The notes under the pieces: generated by a model | The model's database searches: none | What the model was told of the DNA's origin: nothing | Seen by the model: the letters and a program-made list of their open reading frames with translations, nothing else | Shown here: piece after piece, positions 28,290-36,206 of the stretch | How the letters are laid out: each line of letters begins with the position of its first letter | Numbering within the stretch: position 1 is the first letter of the stretch | Made by a program: the position numbers and the translations under genes | Source of the DNA: JAXMAF01 sp046350555 | Lineage (GTDB): Bacteria; Planctomycetota; Phycisphaerae; Phycisphaerales; SM1A02 | NCBI GenBank assembly: GCA_046350555.1 | Contig: JAXMAF010000026.1 | Coordinates: 1 to 64,000, forward strand | Reading direction: 5' to 3' | DNA: 64,000 bases

Positions 28290-28571
28290 TCACGCCGCTG
28301 GAGCCGTCTCGCGGTGCTTGCCGGGCGTCGGATCGATGCCCGACTTCCTGAGCAGCGACGCGACCGTCTCGCTGGGCTGCGCGCCCACGCTGAGCCAGTG
28401 CTTGATGCGTTCGTCCTTGAGCGAGAGCTGCTTGCCCTGGGGCGCGGTGGGGCTGTACCAGCCCAATTCCTCGATCACGCGACCGTCGCGAGGCGAGCGC
28501 TTGTCCATCGCGCTGAGCCGATAGAACGGCGAGTGGATGCGACCCATCCGCTTGAAGCGAAGCACGACCAT
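28290..28571 (-). CDS. rpsP: 30S ribosomal protein S16
   Basis: 93 residues, standard length, with AGGAG upstream of ATG 28571. VVLRFKRMGRIHSPFYRL and DGRVIEELGWYSP are diagnostic. The N-terminal VVLRFKRMGR replaces the more usual VKIRLKRxG. It begins the rpsP-trmD-rplS run; a 127-base gap, too short for rimM, separates it from trmD. Confidence 0.97.
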   Translation of the reverse strand: MVVLRFKRMGRIHSPFYRLSAMDKRSPRDGRVIEELGWYSPTAPQGKQLSLKDERIKHWLSVGAQPSETVASLLRKSGIDPTPGKHRETAPAA

Positions 28572-28843
28572 GAAAGGAAACTCCTGAGGAGCGCCGACCT
28601 CGGACGGGGAACCGCCGCATGGCGGAGCCGACCGGGGCGCCCGTGGAGAAGCTCGAGCGAGCTTCCGTGCGGACGCCCTTTGGCGGGCGGGGGCGAAGGG
28701 GCCGAGTATAGCGGGACGTCCGCTGCGCGGCGAGCAGGCGAGCTCCGCGGCGCGAGGATCGGGGCTGTGATTCGAGCGCGGGCGTCCGGGCGTCGACCCG
28801 GATCCCCGATTCCAGATCTCAGATCTCAGATCACGGATTCCTG
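28572..28843. promoter_or_regulatory. Leader/upstream region of the rpsP operon
   Basis: A 272-base region with no gene. It should contain the promoter and leader of the rpsP-trmD-rplS operon; I could not pick out a clear -10/-35. Short AGATCTC repeats occur at about 28814-28834. Confidence 0.4.
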
Positions 28844-28906
28844 CTCCCTGCTCCCTGCTCCCTGCTCCCTGCTCCCTGCTCCCTGCTCCCTGCTCCCTGC
28901 TCCCTG
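28844..28906. repeat. Heptamer tandem repeat CTCCCTG x9
   Basis: Nine perfect copies of a 7-base unit, preceded by two to three AGATCTC-type heptamers and followed by a CCCCGGT pair. It lies between the M50 protease stop and the rpsP promoter region. Non-coding simple-sequence array prone to slippage. Confidence 0.95.
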
Positions 28907-28952
28907 ATCCCCGGTCCCCGGTCCCGCGCCGGCGCAGCCGCCGCCACCCCCC

Positions 28953-29618
28953 TCACATCGTCACGCCCGCGACCGCGGCTTTCAGCTCGGCGGCCCAGGT
29001 CATCGGCCAGCGGTAGAGAAGCTGGTCGATGTCGGTGCTGAAGAAGAGCATCATGATCGCGAGTCCGATGAACGGCGCGTTGGGCATGTGCACCCAGCGC
29101 CAGACGCGGTCCGAGAAGCCGGCCAGGATCATCGCGCCGTCCAGCGGCGGCGCGGGAAGCAGGTTGAAGCAGGCGAGCATGACGTTGAGCATGCCGCCGA
29201 TTGTGAGGAAGAGTTCCAGGTTGGCGCTCGTCTGCGAGGTCGGATCGCCGTGGCGCACGACAAGCCCGGCGCCGATCATCGCGGCGACCGCCAAGGCGAT
29301 GTTCATGGCCGGCCCGGCGGCGGCGACGGCGATGTGGCCGCGCCGACCCCAGCGATAGTTGGACGGGTTCGTCGGCATCACGCCCCAGGCGATTCCCACG
29401 AGCGCGAAGACGATGAGCGACGTGCCGCCCATGTGGACGAGCGGGTTGATGGTCATGCGTCCGAGCCGCCGCGGCGTGTCGTCGCCCTGCCAGAGCGCGA
29501 CCCACCCGTGGGCGAGCTCGTGCAGCACGATCGAGCAGATCACCCAGAAGACCCACGCGAAGACCAGGAGCATTCCGCCCTGCTCCCACATCTGATGGAC
29601 CCACCATCCGTTGGTCAT
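28953..29618 (-). CDS. Site-2-protease-like M50 membrane metallopeptidase
   Basis: 221 residues. Zinc-site motif HELAH (in VLHELAHGWVAL, about residues 33-37) and the downstream NLLPAPPLDG motif (about 163-172) that supplies the third metal ligand Asp are both present. There are about six hydrophobic helices, so it acts inside the inner membrane. This is the short subfamily without a PDZ domain. Its ATG overlaps the moaC stop by four bases, implying coupled translation. Confidence 0.9.
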   Translation of the reverse strand: MTNGWWVHQMWEQGGMLLVFAWVFWVICSIVLHELAHGWVALWQGDDTPRRLGRMTINPLVHMGGTSLIVFALVGIAWGVMPTNPSNYRWGRRGHIAVAAAGPAMNIALAVAAMIGAGLVVRHGDPTSQTSANLELFLTIGGMLNVMLACFNLLPAPPLDGAMILAGFSDRVWRWVHMPNAPFIGLAIMMLFFSTDIDQLLYRWPMTWAAELKAAVAGVTM

Positions 29619-30190
29619 GGGCGCGCCTCGGACTGGGATGCACGGTGTCGGCGCGAACCGGCCTTCACCGATCGGGGCTCCGCCACCCGAGGTTCCGGCG
29701 ACCTCGGCTTGGACGACGCGGCATCGGTCGACCGCGGCTGCGACTTGACCTTCTCGACGACGCGGACGCCGTCGACGCGAAGCGACGTGTCGATCGCCTT
29801 GGTCATGTCCCAGAGCGTCAGGGCCGCCACGCTCGCGGCGACCAGCGCCTCCATCTCCACGCCGGTGCGGTGGGCGACGCTGGCCGTCGCGACCACGCGG
29901 AGGCGGTCGGGCGCGGCGCGCTCGAAGTCCACCGTCGCCTGATCGAGCGGCAGCGTGTGGCAGAGCGGGATGAGCTCGTCGCAGCGCTTGGCGGCGGCGA
30001 TCCCGGCGATTCTCGCCACCGCGAGCGCCTCGCCCTTGGGCAGGCGGCCCGCGAGCAGGAGGTCGATGGTCGCTGGCTGCGCGACGAAGAACGCCTCCGC
30101 GACGGCGCGGCGGGCGACGATCGGCTTCGCGCCGACGTCGACCATGCGGGCGGCGCCGCGTTCATCGAGATGGGTGAGCCGCCGGGACAC
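29615..30190 (-). CDS. moaC: Cyclic pyranopterin monophosphate synthase
   Basis: 191 residues from a GTG at 30190. The MoaC core is clear: THLDERGAARMVDVG, KGEALAVARIAGIAAAKRCDELIPLCHTLPLD, HRTGVEMEALVAASVAALTLWDMTKAID (residues of the active site). It forms cPMP in molybdopterin synthesis after MoaA. A basic, Pro/Ser-rich tail of ~35 residues extends the usual end. No MoaA or other Moa gene is near. The stop overlaps the start of the M50 gene. Confidence 0.95.
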   Translation of the reverse strand: MSRRLTHLDERGAARMVDVGAKPIVARRAVAEAFFVAQPATIDLLLAGRLPKGEALAVARIAGIAAAKRCDELIPLCHTLPLDQATVDFERAAPDRLRVVATASVAHRTGVEMEALVAASVAALTLWDMTKAIDTSLRVDGVRVVEKVKSQPRSTDAASSKPRSPEPRVAEPRSVKAGSRRHRASQSEARP

Positions 30191-30282
30191 GTGGAGAGGG
30201 TAGCGACCGTCTCGCGTCTCAAGCCCGAGCGGGCGACACGCCACGCGACACGCGACACGCCCACCGTCCGGGACCGCCGCGC

Positions 30283-31938
30283 TCACGTCAGGTGCCGGAG
30301 CTCGCCGGCGACGATCGTCGCGTCGACGCGCGGCGGGTCCAGCGCCCAGTCGGCCGAGAACGGATCGCGCGACAGGACGACGAGGTCGGCTGCGAAGCCG
30401 CGGCGAATCGCACCCACGTCCCGCAGGCCGAGCATCTCGGCGGCGTCGCACGTGTAGGCGCGCAGGGCCTCGGGCGGCGTGAGCGCCTGGTCGCCGCCGA
30501 CGACGGTTTCATCGAGCGTGAGGGCGGTGATGGCGGCGCGCATTCCCAGGAGCGGATCGGGCGAGACGATCGGCCAGTCGCTTCCGAAGGCGAGCCGCGC
30601 GCCGGCGTCCAGGTATCGACGGAAGGGGAAGAAGCGATCCATCCTCTCGGCCCCGAGCCGCGCCTGCGCGTCGCGGCCATCGTCGGCCTTGTGCAGTGGC
30701 TGCATGCTCAGCCAGCGGCCTCGTGTGCGCGCCACGTCGCGCGGATGCGCCGTCTGGGCGTGCTCGATGCGCACCCGCGCGTCGCGCGGAAGGGCGTCGG
30801 CGACGTCGAGGGCGAGGCGCAGCGCCTCGTCGCCGATGGCATGCATGCTCGGGGAGAGTCCCGCCGCGACGACCATCCTCGCCCAGTCGAGGAGCACGCC
30901 TCGCTCCGCCAGCTCGACGAGGACGCCGCGTCCGTCATCCTCGCGTCGGCGCGGGTCGGCGCCCGGCGCGAGGTCCACATAGGGTTCGAGCATCCGCGCC
31001 GTGCGCGAGCCGAGCGTGCCGTCGATGAACGCCTTACAACCAAGCAGTCGCAGCCGATCGTCGTTCGCGAAGCGCGTGGCGAAGGAGAGATCGAGCGGCC
31101 ATTCGCGGTCGAGGAGCGTGACGAGCACGCGCGGCGCGAGCCGGCGCCGCACCGGCTCGAGGACGTCGCGCACTTCCGCGGCGAGCTCCATCGACATCGC
31201 GGTCGTGACGCCGAGGCGCAGCAATCGCTCGCATGCGCCGGCCAGCGCGCGGCGCTTGCCGGCGAGGTCGGGCTTGGGAACCAACGGGTCGACCAGTTGC
31301 CACGCGGCGGCCTCCTGGAGCACGCCGGTCGGTGCGCCGGAGGCGTCGCGCACGATTCGTCCGCCGCGTGGATCGACGCGGGTGTCGATGCGTCGCAGCA
31401 CGGCGCGGTTGACCAGGCAAGCGTGCCGATCCATCCGATAGAGCACGGCCGGTCGGTCGCCGCAGGCGCGCAGCCACGACGCGTCCGGAAGCGCGCCGTC
31501 GCGCCCATCGTGCCCGCCCTCGTTCTTCGCTGCCCAGTTCTCTTCCGACCAGCCCGCGCCTTCGAGCCATGCGCCCTCCGGGAGCGCGGCGTGGCGCTCG
31601 GCGACGAGGCGCTCGAACTCGGCGCGGCTCCGCGCGCCGGAGAGGTCCAGCCGCGACAGCGCAAGCCCACCGAGCAGCAGGTGCAGGTGCGCGTCGATGA
31701 ACCCCGGCACGACCGTTCGTCCACCGACATCGAGCACGTCGCCAGTGCACACGATCGGTCGCGACGGCGGCGCGGCCGATGGAGAGCCCCGAGCCGATCC
31801 GTCGTCGGGAGGCGCATCGGCACCGGTCCCGGCGACCGACACGATCCGGCCATCGCGCAGCTCGATCGATCGAGCCGTCGCCGGTCGATCGCGATCCAAG
31901 GTGAGCACGTGCGCGTTGTCGATGCGGCGCAGCGGCAT
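30283..31938 (-). CDS. Amidohydrolase family protein (YtcJ-like)
   Basis: 551 residues from ATG 31938 (MPLRRIDNAHVLTLD). The amidohydrolase-3 layout has metal motif GFIDAHLHL near residue 88, GGLALSRLDLSGARS, GWSEENWA, KAFIDGTLGSRTA, SMHAIGDEALRLALD, RIEHAQTAHP, SMQPLHKADDGRDA and a final LAFGSDWPIVSPDPL with the last metal Asp. Such enzymes hydrolyse amide bonds of small molecules; the substrate is not predictable. It leads, with a 92-base gap, into moaC and the M50 gene. The first codons lie inside a sequence that is duplicated at 36135-36206. Confidence 0.9.
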   Translation of the reverse strand: MPLRRIDNAHVLTLDRDRPATARSIELRDGRIVSVAGTGADAPPDDGSARGSPSAAPPSRPIVCTGDVLDVGGRTVVPGFIDAHLHLLLGGLALSRLDLSGARSRAEFERLVAERHAALPEGAWLEGAGWSEENWAAKNEGGHDGRDGALPDASWLRACGDRPAVLYRMDRHACLVNRAVLRRIDTRVDPRGGRIVRDASGAPTGVLQEAAAWQLVDPLVPKPDLAGKRRALAGACERLLRLGVTTAMSMELAAEVRDVLEPVRRRLAPRVLVTLLDREWPLDLSFATRFANDDRLRLLGCKAFIDGTLGSRTARMLEPYVDLAPGADPRRREDDGRGVLVELAERGVLLDWARMVVAAGLSPSMHAIGDEALRLALDVADALPRDARVRIEHAQTAHPRDVARTRGRWLSMQPLHKADDGRDAQARLGAERMDRFFPFRRYLDAGARLAFGSDWPIVSPDPLLGMRAAITALTLDETVVGGDQALTPPEALRAYTCDAAEMLGLRDVGAIRRGFAADLVVLSRDPFSADWALDPPRVDATIVAGELRHLT

Positions 31939-31992
31939 GTGTGGTGGACGGTAGCGGGGGCGGTCGGCGGGGCGGTTGCGAACCGCTGGATG
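31921..31992 (+). repeat. 72-bp direct repeat DR1, left copy
   Basis: The same sequence (one mismatch) occurs at 36135-36206 in the same orientation. This copy covers the first codons of the amidohydrolase gene and its upstream region; the other copy is therefore a duplicated piece of this locus. Together they bracket the low-GC four-gene island. Confidence 0.85.
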
Positions 31993-32250
31993 CGCTGGCG
32001 GTTCCACCAGGCGAAGGAGTTGCACCTGGCGGTGTGACGAAGCGGGCTGCTGGCCGCTCCCGATTCCGACGTCGGCTTGCTCCTCTCCAGCGGAACAACG
32101 GTCATCGGGGCGTCCGGGTCAGGCGTCGCGACGCGCGATCGTCTTCGGTGCGCTCGGCCCACAAGGCGCGCGTCTCGCCGAAGAGGAGCAATCCTCTGCG
32201 CGAGATGGGCCTCCGGGCGCCACTCAAGGCAATGCATGGCCAGGGATAAC
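31986..32250 (+). repeat. Dispersed repeat R2, copy 1
   Basis: About 265 bases, from CTGGATGCGCTGG to GGGATAACCGGTGGCT, recur at 37884-38155 with roughly 93% identity. No ORF that looks real lies within. Together with the 72-bp piece at 36135-36206 it shows that a ~330-bp segment (31921-32250) was copied downstream and later split by an IS256 element. Confidence 0.85.
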
Positions 32251-32426
32251 CGGTGGCTCTCGCTCCACTCCGTTGCGCCGAATACCAAACATACCACGAG
32301 CAAGTAGGGATAGATTCCCCAAAAAAGCATGCTCCTTTCGGTTGCTGGGATGTTCGAGTGGTGATAGGGTACAGTCGTTTGTGGGCTGCCCCCGGTCTGT
32401 GTCTGAAAATTCTGGAGGCAAACGCC

Positions 32427-32927
32427 ATGATGACGGGGCTCAGTTTGCGTAAATTTGCAGCGTTGTTCGTAGTCGCTAGCGTTGCCGGTCTCGCGGCATC
32501 GCTGTTTGCCACGCAACGGCAACAACGGTACCAGATGAGTTTCGAAGCAGCCTCGTTTCGCGGCAGCGTGCCCCAAGGGACGATCACCTGCGTCCAGCAC
32601 GCAAAACTGGACCACGTCATACTCTGTAGCGGAGGTGGTGGAGTATGCGGTCCGCCGGCACCATGCAACGGAACGTGCGACCAGCCGCGCATCGGCTCTT
32701 GCGTGCCCGTAGTAAGCTTCATTCCCAATGGCGACGGCGCTGTGTATATGGCCAAGCAGCATTGTGGAATAACGATTAACGGCGCGGCCGTGAGCACATA
32801 CAACACATACAAGTGCAATCTTCCCGCATTGGATGAGTGCTATTGCAATGAAACGCCGGCCAATCAGTGCGGTGGCCCGTTTAGGTGCAATTTTCTCCCA
32901 TACTGGACGTCTTGCAGTCCATCGTGA
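32427..32927 (+). CDS. Exported Cys-rich protein, first gene of the low-GC island
   Basis: 166 residues from ATG 32427, with GGAGG eight bases upstream. Residues 8-28 (AALFVVASVAGLAASLFA) form a signal peptide or anchor. The mature part holds 13 cysteines in 135 residues (CVQHAK..ILCSGGGGVCGPPAPCNGTCDQ, ..ALDECYCNE..), suggesting a disulfide-bonded secreted polypeptide. No family recognised. It is followed 45 bases later by the next exported protein in the same direction. The local base composition is far lower in GC than the flanks. The arrangement of a small Cys-rich exported product beside a C39-like protease gene recalls peptide-secretion loci, but this is only an inference. Confidence 0.75.
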   Translation: MMTGLSLRKFAALFVVASVAGLAASLFATQRQQRYQMSFEAASFRGSVPQGTITCVQHAKLDHVILCSGGGGVCGPPAPCNGTCDQPRIGSCVPVVSFIPNGDGAVYMAKQHCGITINGAAVSTYNTYKCNLPALDECYCNETPANQCGGPFRCNFLPYWTSCSPS

Positions 32928-32972
32928 ATTTCCGCAGGTGATACTCCGGCACCATCGGCAACAGGAGTCAAC

Positions 32973-34139
32973 ATGATTCTTTCGTGCTTTGCAGCTTCTG
33001 CCGCGATGATCTGGGCCTCCGTCGCGTGCGCTGACGAAGGCGATCTCATCGAACAGGTACTGGGTGCCATTCAGGCACGTCAAGCGGCGTTGATGTCCAC
33101 TGCCGTGACCATCAATGTCGTAGATCGATCAGCATCGCCATCTTGGCCGGACTCGGAAACGCATTCACTCGCGCGCCTTGGCCAGACCTTTCGATACGAT
33201 GTGAAATGCACATCTTCTCCACAAGACGACACCGCCAATATTGACGAGGTGGTATTGGGAGATGGTGGCGCTATCATGCGATGGGTGCCTGCGCACGCTC
33301 GCGCTGATGTCTGGGCCATCCCGGCCACCGGCTTACGAAATGCCTTGCCCTCATCTTTCCTATTCTCGCTGTGGTGGCCTTCGTTCTTGGGACTCGAAGA
33401 AGTGGGAACTGACGTGGGCGCAATGATATTAAGCGGTGACGCGGCGCCGTTGCTTGCAGGCGCGCCGGAAGGCGTTTGCGGTGCGGTGCTGGGTTTTGAT
33501 CTTGGACCGCAGCAAGGTCACGCGTGGGTGGACGAGACCGGTCTCGTGATTTGCATCGACTCCGGGGGCGCGCAGCTGCGGGTGATTTCCACAGCGGACG
33601 TCAACGGGGTCAGGCTACCGACACACGTAGTTCAAGCGGGTCAGCCGTTCTGGAACTATGCTTCGCAGGTGGGCGTCGACGTAGCTCTTGAAACTGCGGC
33701 TAGTGTATTCTCCGGTACTGTCACGGTGCGCAGCTTCGTTGTCCAGCCTGCCTCGTCAGGCGGGTCCGGGTGGCTCTTGGGTGACGACGCAGTTGCTCCG
33801 CTGTTGCCGGACAACATGTACGCAGTGTTGCCGCCAGGCACCAAGGTGAACGATACCGTGACGCAAGAGTTCTATGTTGCAAATTTCTCGTCTCCTTCGG
33901 CTGCGGCTCGAGAATCTGTAGCATCGCTTGCATCCGATCTCAATTCCGGCGAGTTGGCATACACCAATGACGGCTCGATGTTATCCGCGGCAAGTCCGTC
34001 CTCGCTTGACCGGAGCTCGGCGCCCTATCGTCTGCCGTTGACAGGATTGTTCATTGCGGGCGTTGTTGCGTTTGGTTCGGCTCGACTGATGAGAAATCGG
34101 CTTGCAATCAATAGTCAGCCACCTAGTCGGGTGGCATAG
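32973..34139 (+). CDS. Exported protein with C-terminal membrane anchor, low-GC island
   Basis: 388 residues; AGGAG upstream of ATG. The N-terminal signal peptide is ILSCFAASAAMIWASVACA. The central part reads like a beta-rich LolA-type fold (THSLARLGQTFRYDV, VVLGDGGAIMRWVP, VNGVRLPTHVVQ), but I cannot confirm this. Near the end, LPLTG is followed by a hydrophobic stretch FIAGVVAFGSARLM and a basic tail, a type I anchor topology that resembles a sorting signal. No homologue recognised. It is flanked closely by the Cys-rich gene and the C39-like gene, all in the same direction. Confidence 0.7.
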   Translation: MILSCFAASAAMIWASVACADEGDLIEQVLGAIQARQAALMSTAVTINVVDRSASPSWPDSETHSLARLGQTFRYDVKCTSSPQDDTANIDEVVLGDGGAIMRWVPAHARADVWAIPATGLRNALPSSFLFSLWWPSFLGLEEVGTDVGAMILSGDAAPLLAGAPEGVCGAVLGFDLGPQQGHAWVDETGLVICIDSGGAQLRVISTADVNGVRLPTHVVQAGQPFWNYASQVGVDVALETAASVFSGTVTVRSFVVQPASSGGSGWLLGDDAVAPLLPDNMYAVLPPGTKVNDTVTQEFYVANFSSPSAAARESVASLASDLNSGELAYTNDGSMLSAASPSSLDRSSAPYRLPLTGLFIAGVVAFGSARLMRNRLAINSQPPSRVA

Positions 34140-34228
34140 GACGGCATCTGTCGCAGGATTGTTCTCAATGGTTGGTGCCAAGTGTAACTTTCGTCCTTCC
34201 TAGGAGGGACTCCAGTTTCGAGGGCTAT

Positions 34229-34828
34229 ATGTCGTTACGGCGGTTGTCGTATTTGTTTTTTATTGCCGGCTTGGTCAGTTATCAGCCGGTGTTTGCGGAT
34301 GTGTTAGAGGATTTGCGGAACTCGGCGTGCGGCCCACGGGCGGTTGCTGTGGCAGGGGAACTTCTTGGGATTAGCTTTTCCGACGCCGAGTTGGTGACCG
34401 TTGCAGCGCCCGATGGTACGTCGAGCCTTCTCGAGTTGCGTGACTTCTTTTGCGCCAAGGGGGCAGGCACGTCGTTGGCATATATGACACCGCGGTCGCT
34501 GACACACGCCAGAGGCGTCTTTATTTTGCCAGTTACAGATCTTCCGCCAACAATTAGTCGCCGCCTACGAGGGCCGCACTTTGTCGTGGTCGCGTGCCGG
34601 GGCAACGAGGCTCCGCAGGTACTAGACGCCACGCAGGCTATTGATGACCAGCGTCTGCTTCGATTCGAAGATGTGGTTCAGGCGTGGACGGGATTGGCGT
34701 TGCAGTTTACGCGAAGCCAACCGGTTGTGTCGCAGCAGTTGAGCCGTTTCGTAACAACTAAGGACGTATTCCTTATTTCCGCCGCCGCTCTTGTTGGTGT
34801 GATATGCGGCGCATACCGACGACGTTAG
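34229..34828 (+). CDS. C39-peptidase-like exported membrane protein
   Basis: 199 residues from ATG 34229 (MSLRRLSYLFFIAGLV). After a signal peptide (cleavage near PVFA-D), the domain has NSACGPRAVAVAGELLGI, matching the Cys-box of C39 double-glycine peptidases, and later PHFVVVACRG..QVLDATQ, matching the His and Asp boxes. The Cys-His-Asp set is thus complete at the motif level. A C-terminal helix (FLISAAALVGVICGAY) ends in RRR, so the domain faces outside, anchored to the inner membrane. It lacks the ABC transporter parts of bacteriocin exporters. An upstream TTG at 34172 in frame is less likely. It lies three bases before the next ORF. Confidence 0.75.
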   Translation: MSLRRLSYLFFIAGLVSYQPVFADVLEDLRNSACGPRAVAVAGELLGISFSDAELVTVAAPDGTSSLLELRDFFCAKGAGTSLAYMTPRSLTHARGVFILPVTDLPPTISRRLRGPHFVVVACRGNEAPQVLDATQAIDDQRLLRFEDVVQAWTGLALQFTRSQPVVSQQLSRFVTTKDVFLISAAALVGVICGAYRRR

Positions 34829-34831
34829 ACC

Positions 34832-36025
34832 ATGTCAAACGTGGAATGCAACACCATTGAGGTGGGTAAACGCTGTGTTCAAGTGCGTGCGCTGATGCTG
34901 GTGCTGTTGGGAATGACCGCGCTGGTGTCTTGCGAGCGCTACGATGACCCGACAGTCAAGAAGAAGGTGACCCCATCGCCGTTATGCGCGGCCGATATGA
35001 TCGACGGTCGTGCAGATTATCTCGAAGCAATTGAAGTATCGCTCGAGAGAATAATTGTTGGACAACTCGGCGATGGCCAGCTGTCGCTCAATGATCACGG
35101 ACATGTGTTGCTAGCGCTCGGCACCAATATCCGTTTGCCAGCGATCTATCAAGCCAACGAGCATGAACCTACTACCTACATCGAATGGCTGCTTGGGCGC
35201 GCCTCGCGCGACGGTAGCTTCGGTCGCCCATCGTGGCTGATTCGTACCCCGGATGGGTGGGCGATTCAGCGATTGGCAAGAGCTGACGCCTGGAGTGACG
35301 GCGAAGCGCACCTTGGCCAGTTGTTATGCTATCTGACGGACGCAAATCTTATTGACAGACACCAAGCAATCATCGTCCCGGACGGCTCGGTTATAGATAT
35401 TCAAAGTGTAGCGGACGGATATGTTAATCGACTTGCCCCTCAGGATTCATTAGAATACTTGATTCCGGTGTTGATCAGGCTATCTTCGAAGTCGGTGTGG
35501 ACGAGTAGATTTGGCGAGCGAATCGAATTGAATGCGCTTGTACGACAATTGCTAGACACCAATCCAGCGTCCGCGGCCTGCTTTGGCGGGCATTGGTACT
35601 TGGCGCTTCATGTTCTAGCCGACGATTCGTCGGCCGATCGAGTCCAAAGTACGCTGCGAAATGAGGCGCGGGATCGACTTCGGGTGGACGGTGGTCGACT
35701 ACTGGATTGCATTCCTCAAAGCGGTGCCATTGATATGCGTCAGTGGGGCTCGCAGCGCCCAGCAGGTCGATTTCTAGATCCGCAATTTACATTTCAAGTG
35801 CATTCGCTGATCTGGCTACTTGCCTCTGCGGATGATCAGCGGATCAACGATCCTCGTGTTGAGCTGGCGCTTAGGTGGGCTTGTGACTATTACATGGCGC
35901 ATGCCGGGAATATCCCATTGCTTGATATCTGTCATTTACGCCAGTTGCTGCGATGTTATCGATCAAGAATTCAGGAGGCGCAGCATATGAAGCCAAGTGA
36001 CAGCCACCGTGTTCCGATGTCATGA
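34832..36025 (+). CDS. Lipoprotein of the low-GC island, possibly alpha-toroid
   Basis: 397 residues. A basic N-region and hydrophobic stretch end in LVSC (about residues 31-34), a good lipobox. The start ATG 34832 has no ribosome site of its own and lies three bases after the previous stop, so coupled translation is likely; GTG 34862 or ATG 34895 are alternatives. The mature part is helical with repeated elements such as LGRASRDGSFGRPSW, GEAHLGQLLCYLTDAN and HSLIWLLASADDQRIND that recall alpha/alpha-toroid proteins. The last ~9 codons lie inside dispersed repeat R3, so the original C-terminus may have been replaced. Function unknown. Confidence 0.7.
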   Translation: MSNVECNTIEVGKRCVQVRALMLVLLGMTALVSCERYDDPTVKKKVTPSPLCAADMIDGRADYLEAIEVSLERIIVGQLGDGQLSLNDHGHVLLALGTNIRLPAIYQANEHEPTTYIEWLLGRASRDGSFGRPSWLIRTPDGWAIQRLARADAWSDGEAHLGQLLCYLTDANLIDRHQAIIVPDGSVIDIQSVADGYVNRLAPQDSLEYLIPVLIRLSSKSVWTSRFGERIELNALVRQLLDTNPASAACFGGHWYLALHVLADDSSADRVQSTLRNEARDRLRVDGGRLLDCIPQSGAIDMRQWGSQRPAGRFLDPQFTFQVHSLIWLLASADDQRINDPRVELALRWACDYYMAHAGNIPLLDICHLRQLLRCYRSRIQEAQHMKPSDSHRVPMS

Positions 36026-36134
36026 GGCATTGGCTCGGGGTTGGGACTTGGTCGTCCGGGCAGCGGGGATTCCGACAGCGGCGCCTTCCCGTGAAGCCGC
36101 TCCAGCCACGCGATCATCCACGCGCGCGCCTCCC
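35999..36134 (+). repeat. Dispersed repeat R3, copy A
   Basis: Begins GACAGCCACCG and contains GATGTCATGAGGCATTGGCT. It recurs at 45712-45937 and 46665-46892 with ~90% identity. This copy is shorter, since its 3' part is replaced by DR1. It supplies the stop codon of the lipoprotein gene. Confidence 0.8.
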
Positions 36135-36206
36135 GATGCGGCGCAGCGGCATGCGTGGTGGACGGTAGCGGGGGCGGTCGGCGGGGCGGTTGCGAACCGC
36201 TGGATG
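36135..36206 (+). repeat. 72-bp direct repeat DR1, right copy
   Basis: Matches 31921-31992 except for one base (CATGCGTGG against CATGTGTGG). It ends at GCTGGATG, where the IS256-family element begins. Confidence 0.85.

Noticed and set aside
28844..28906. CRISPR-like array
   Set aside because: The units are 7 bases with no spacers; a simple tandem repeat.
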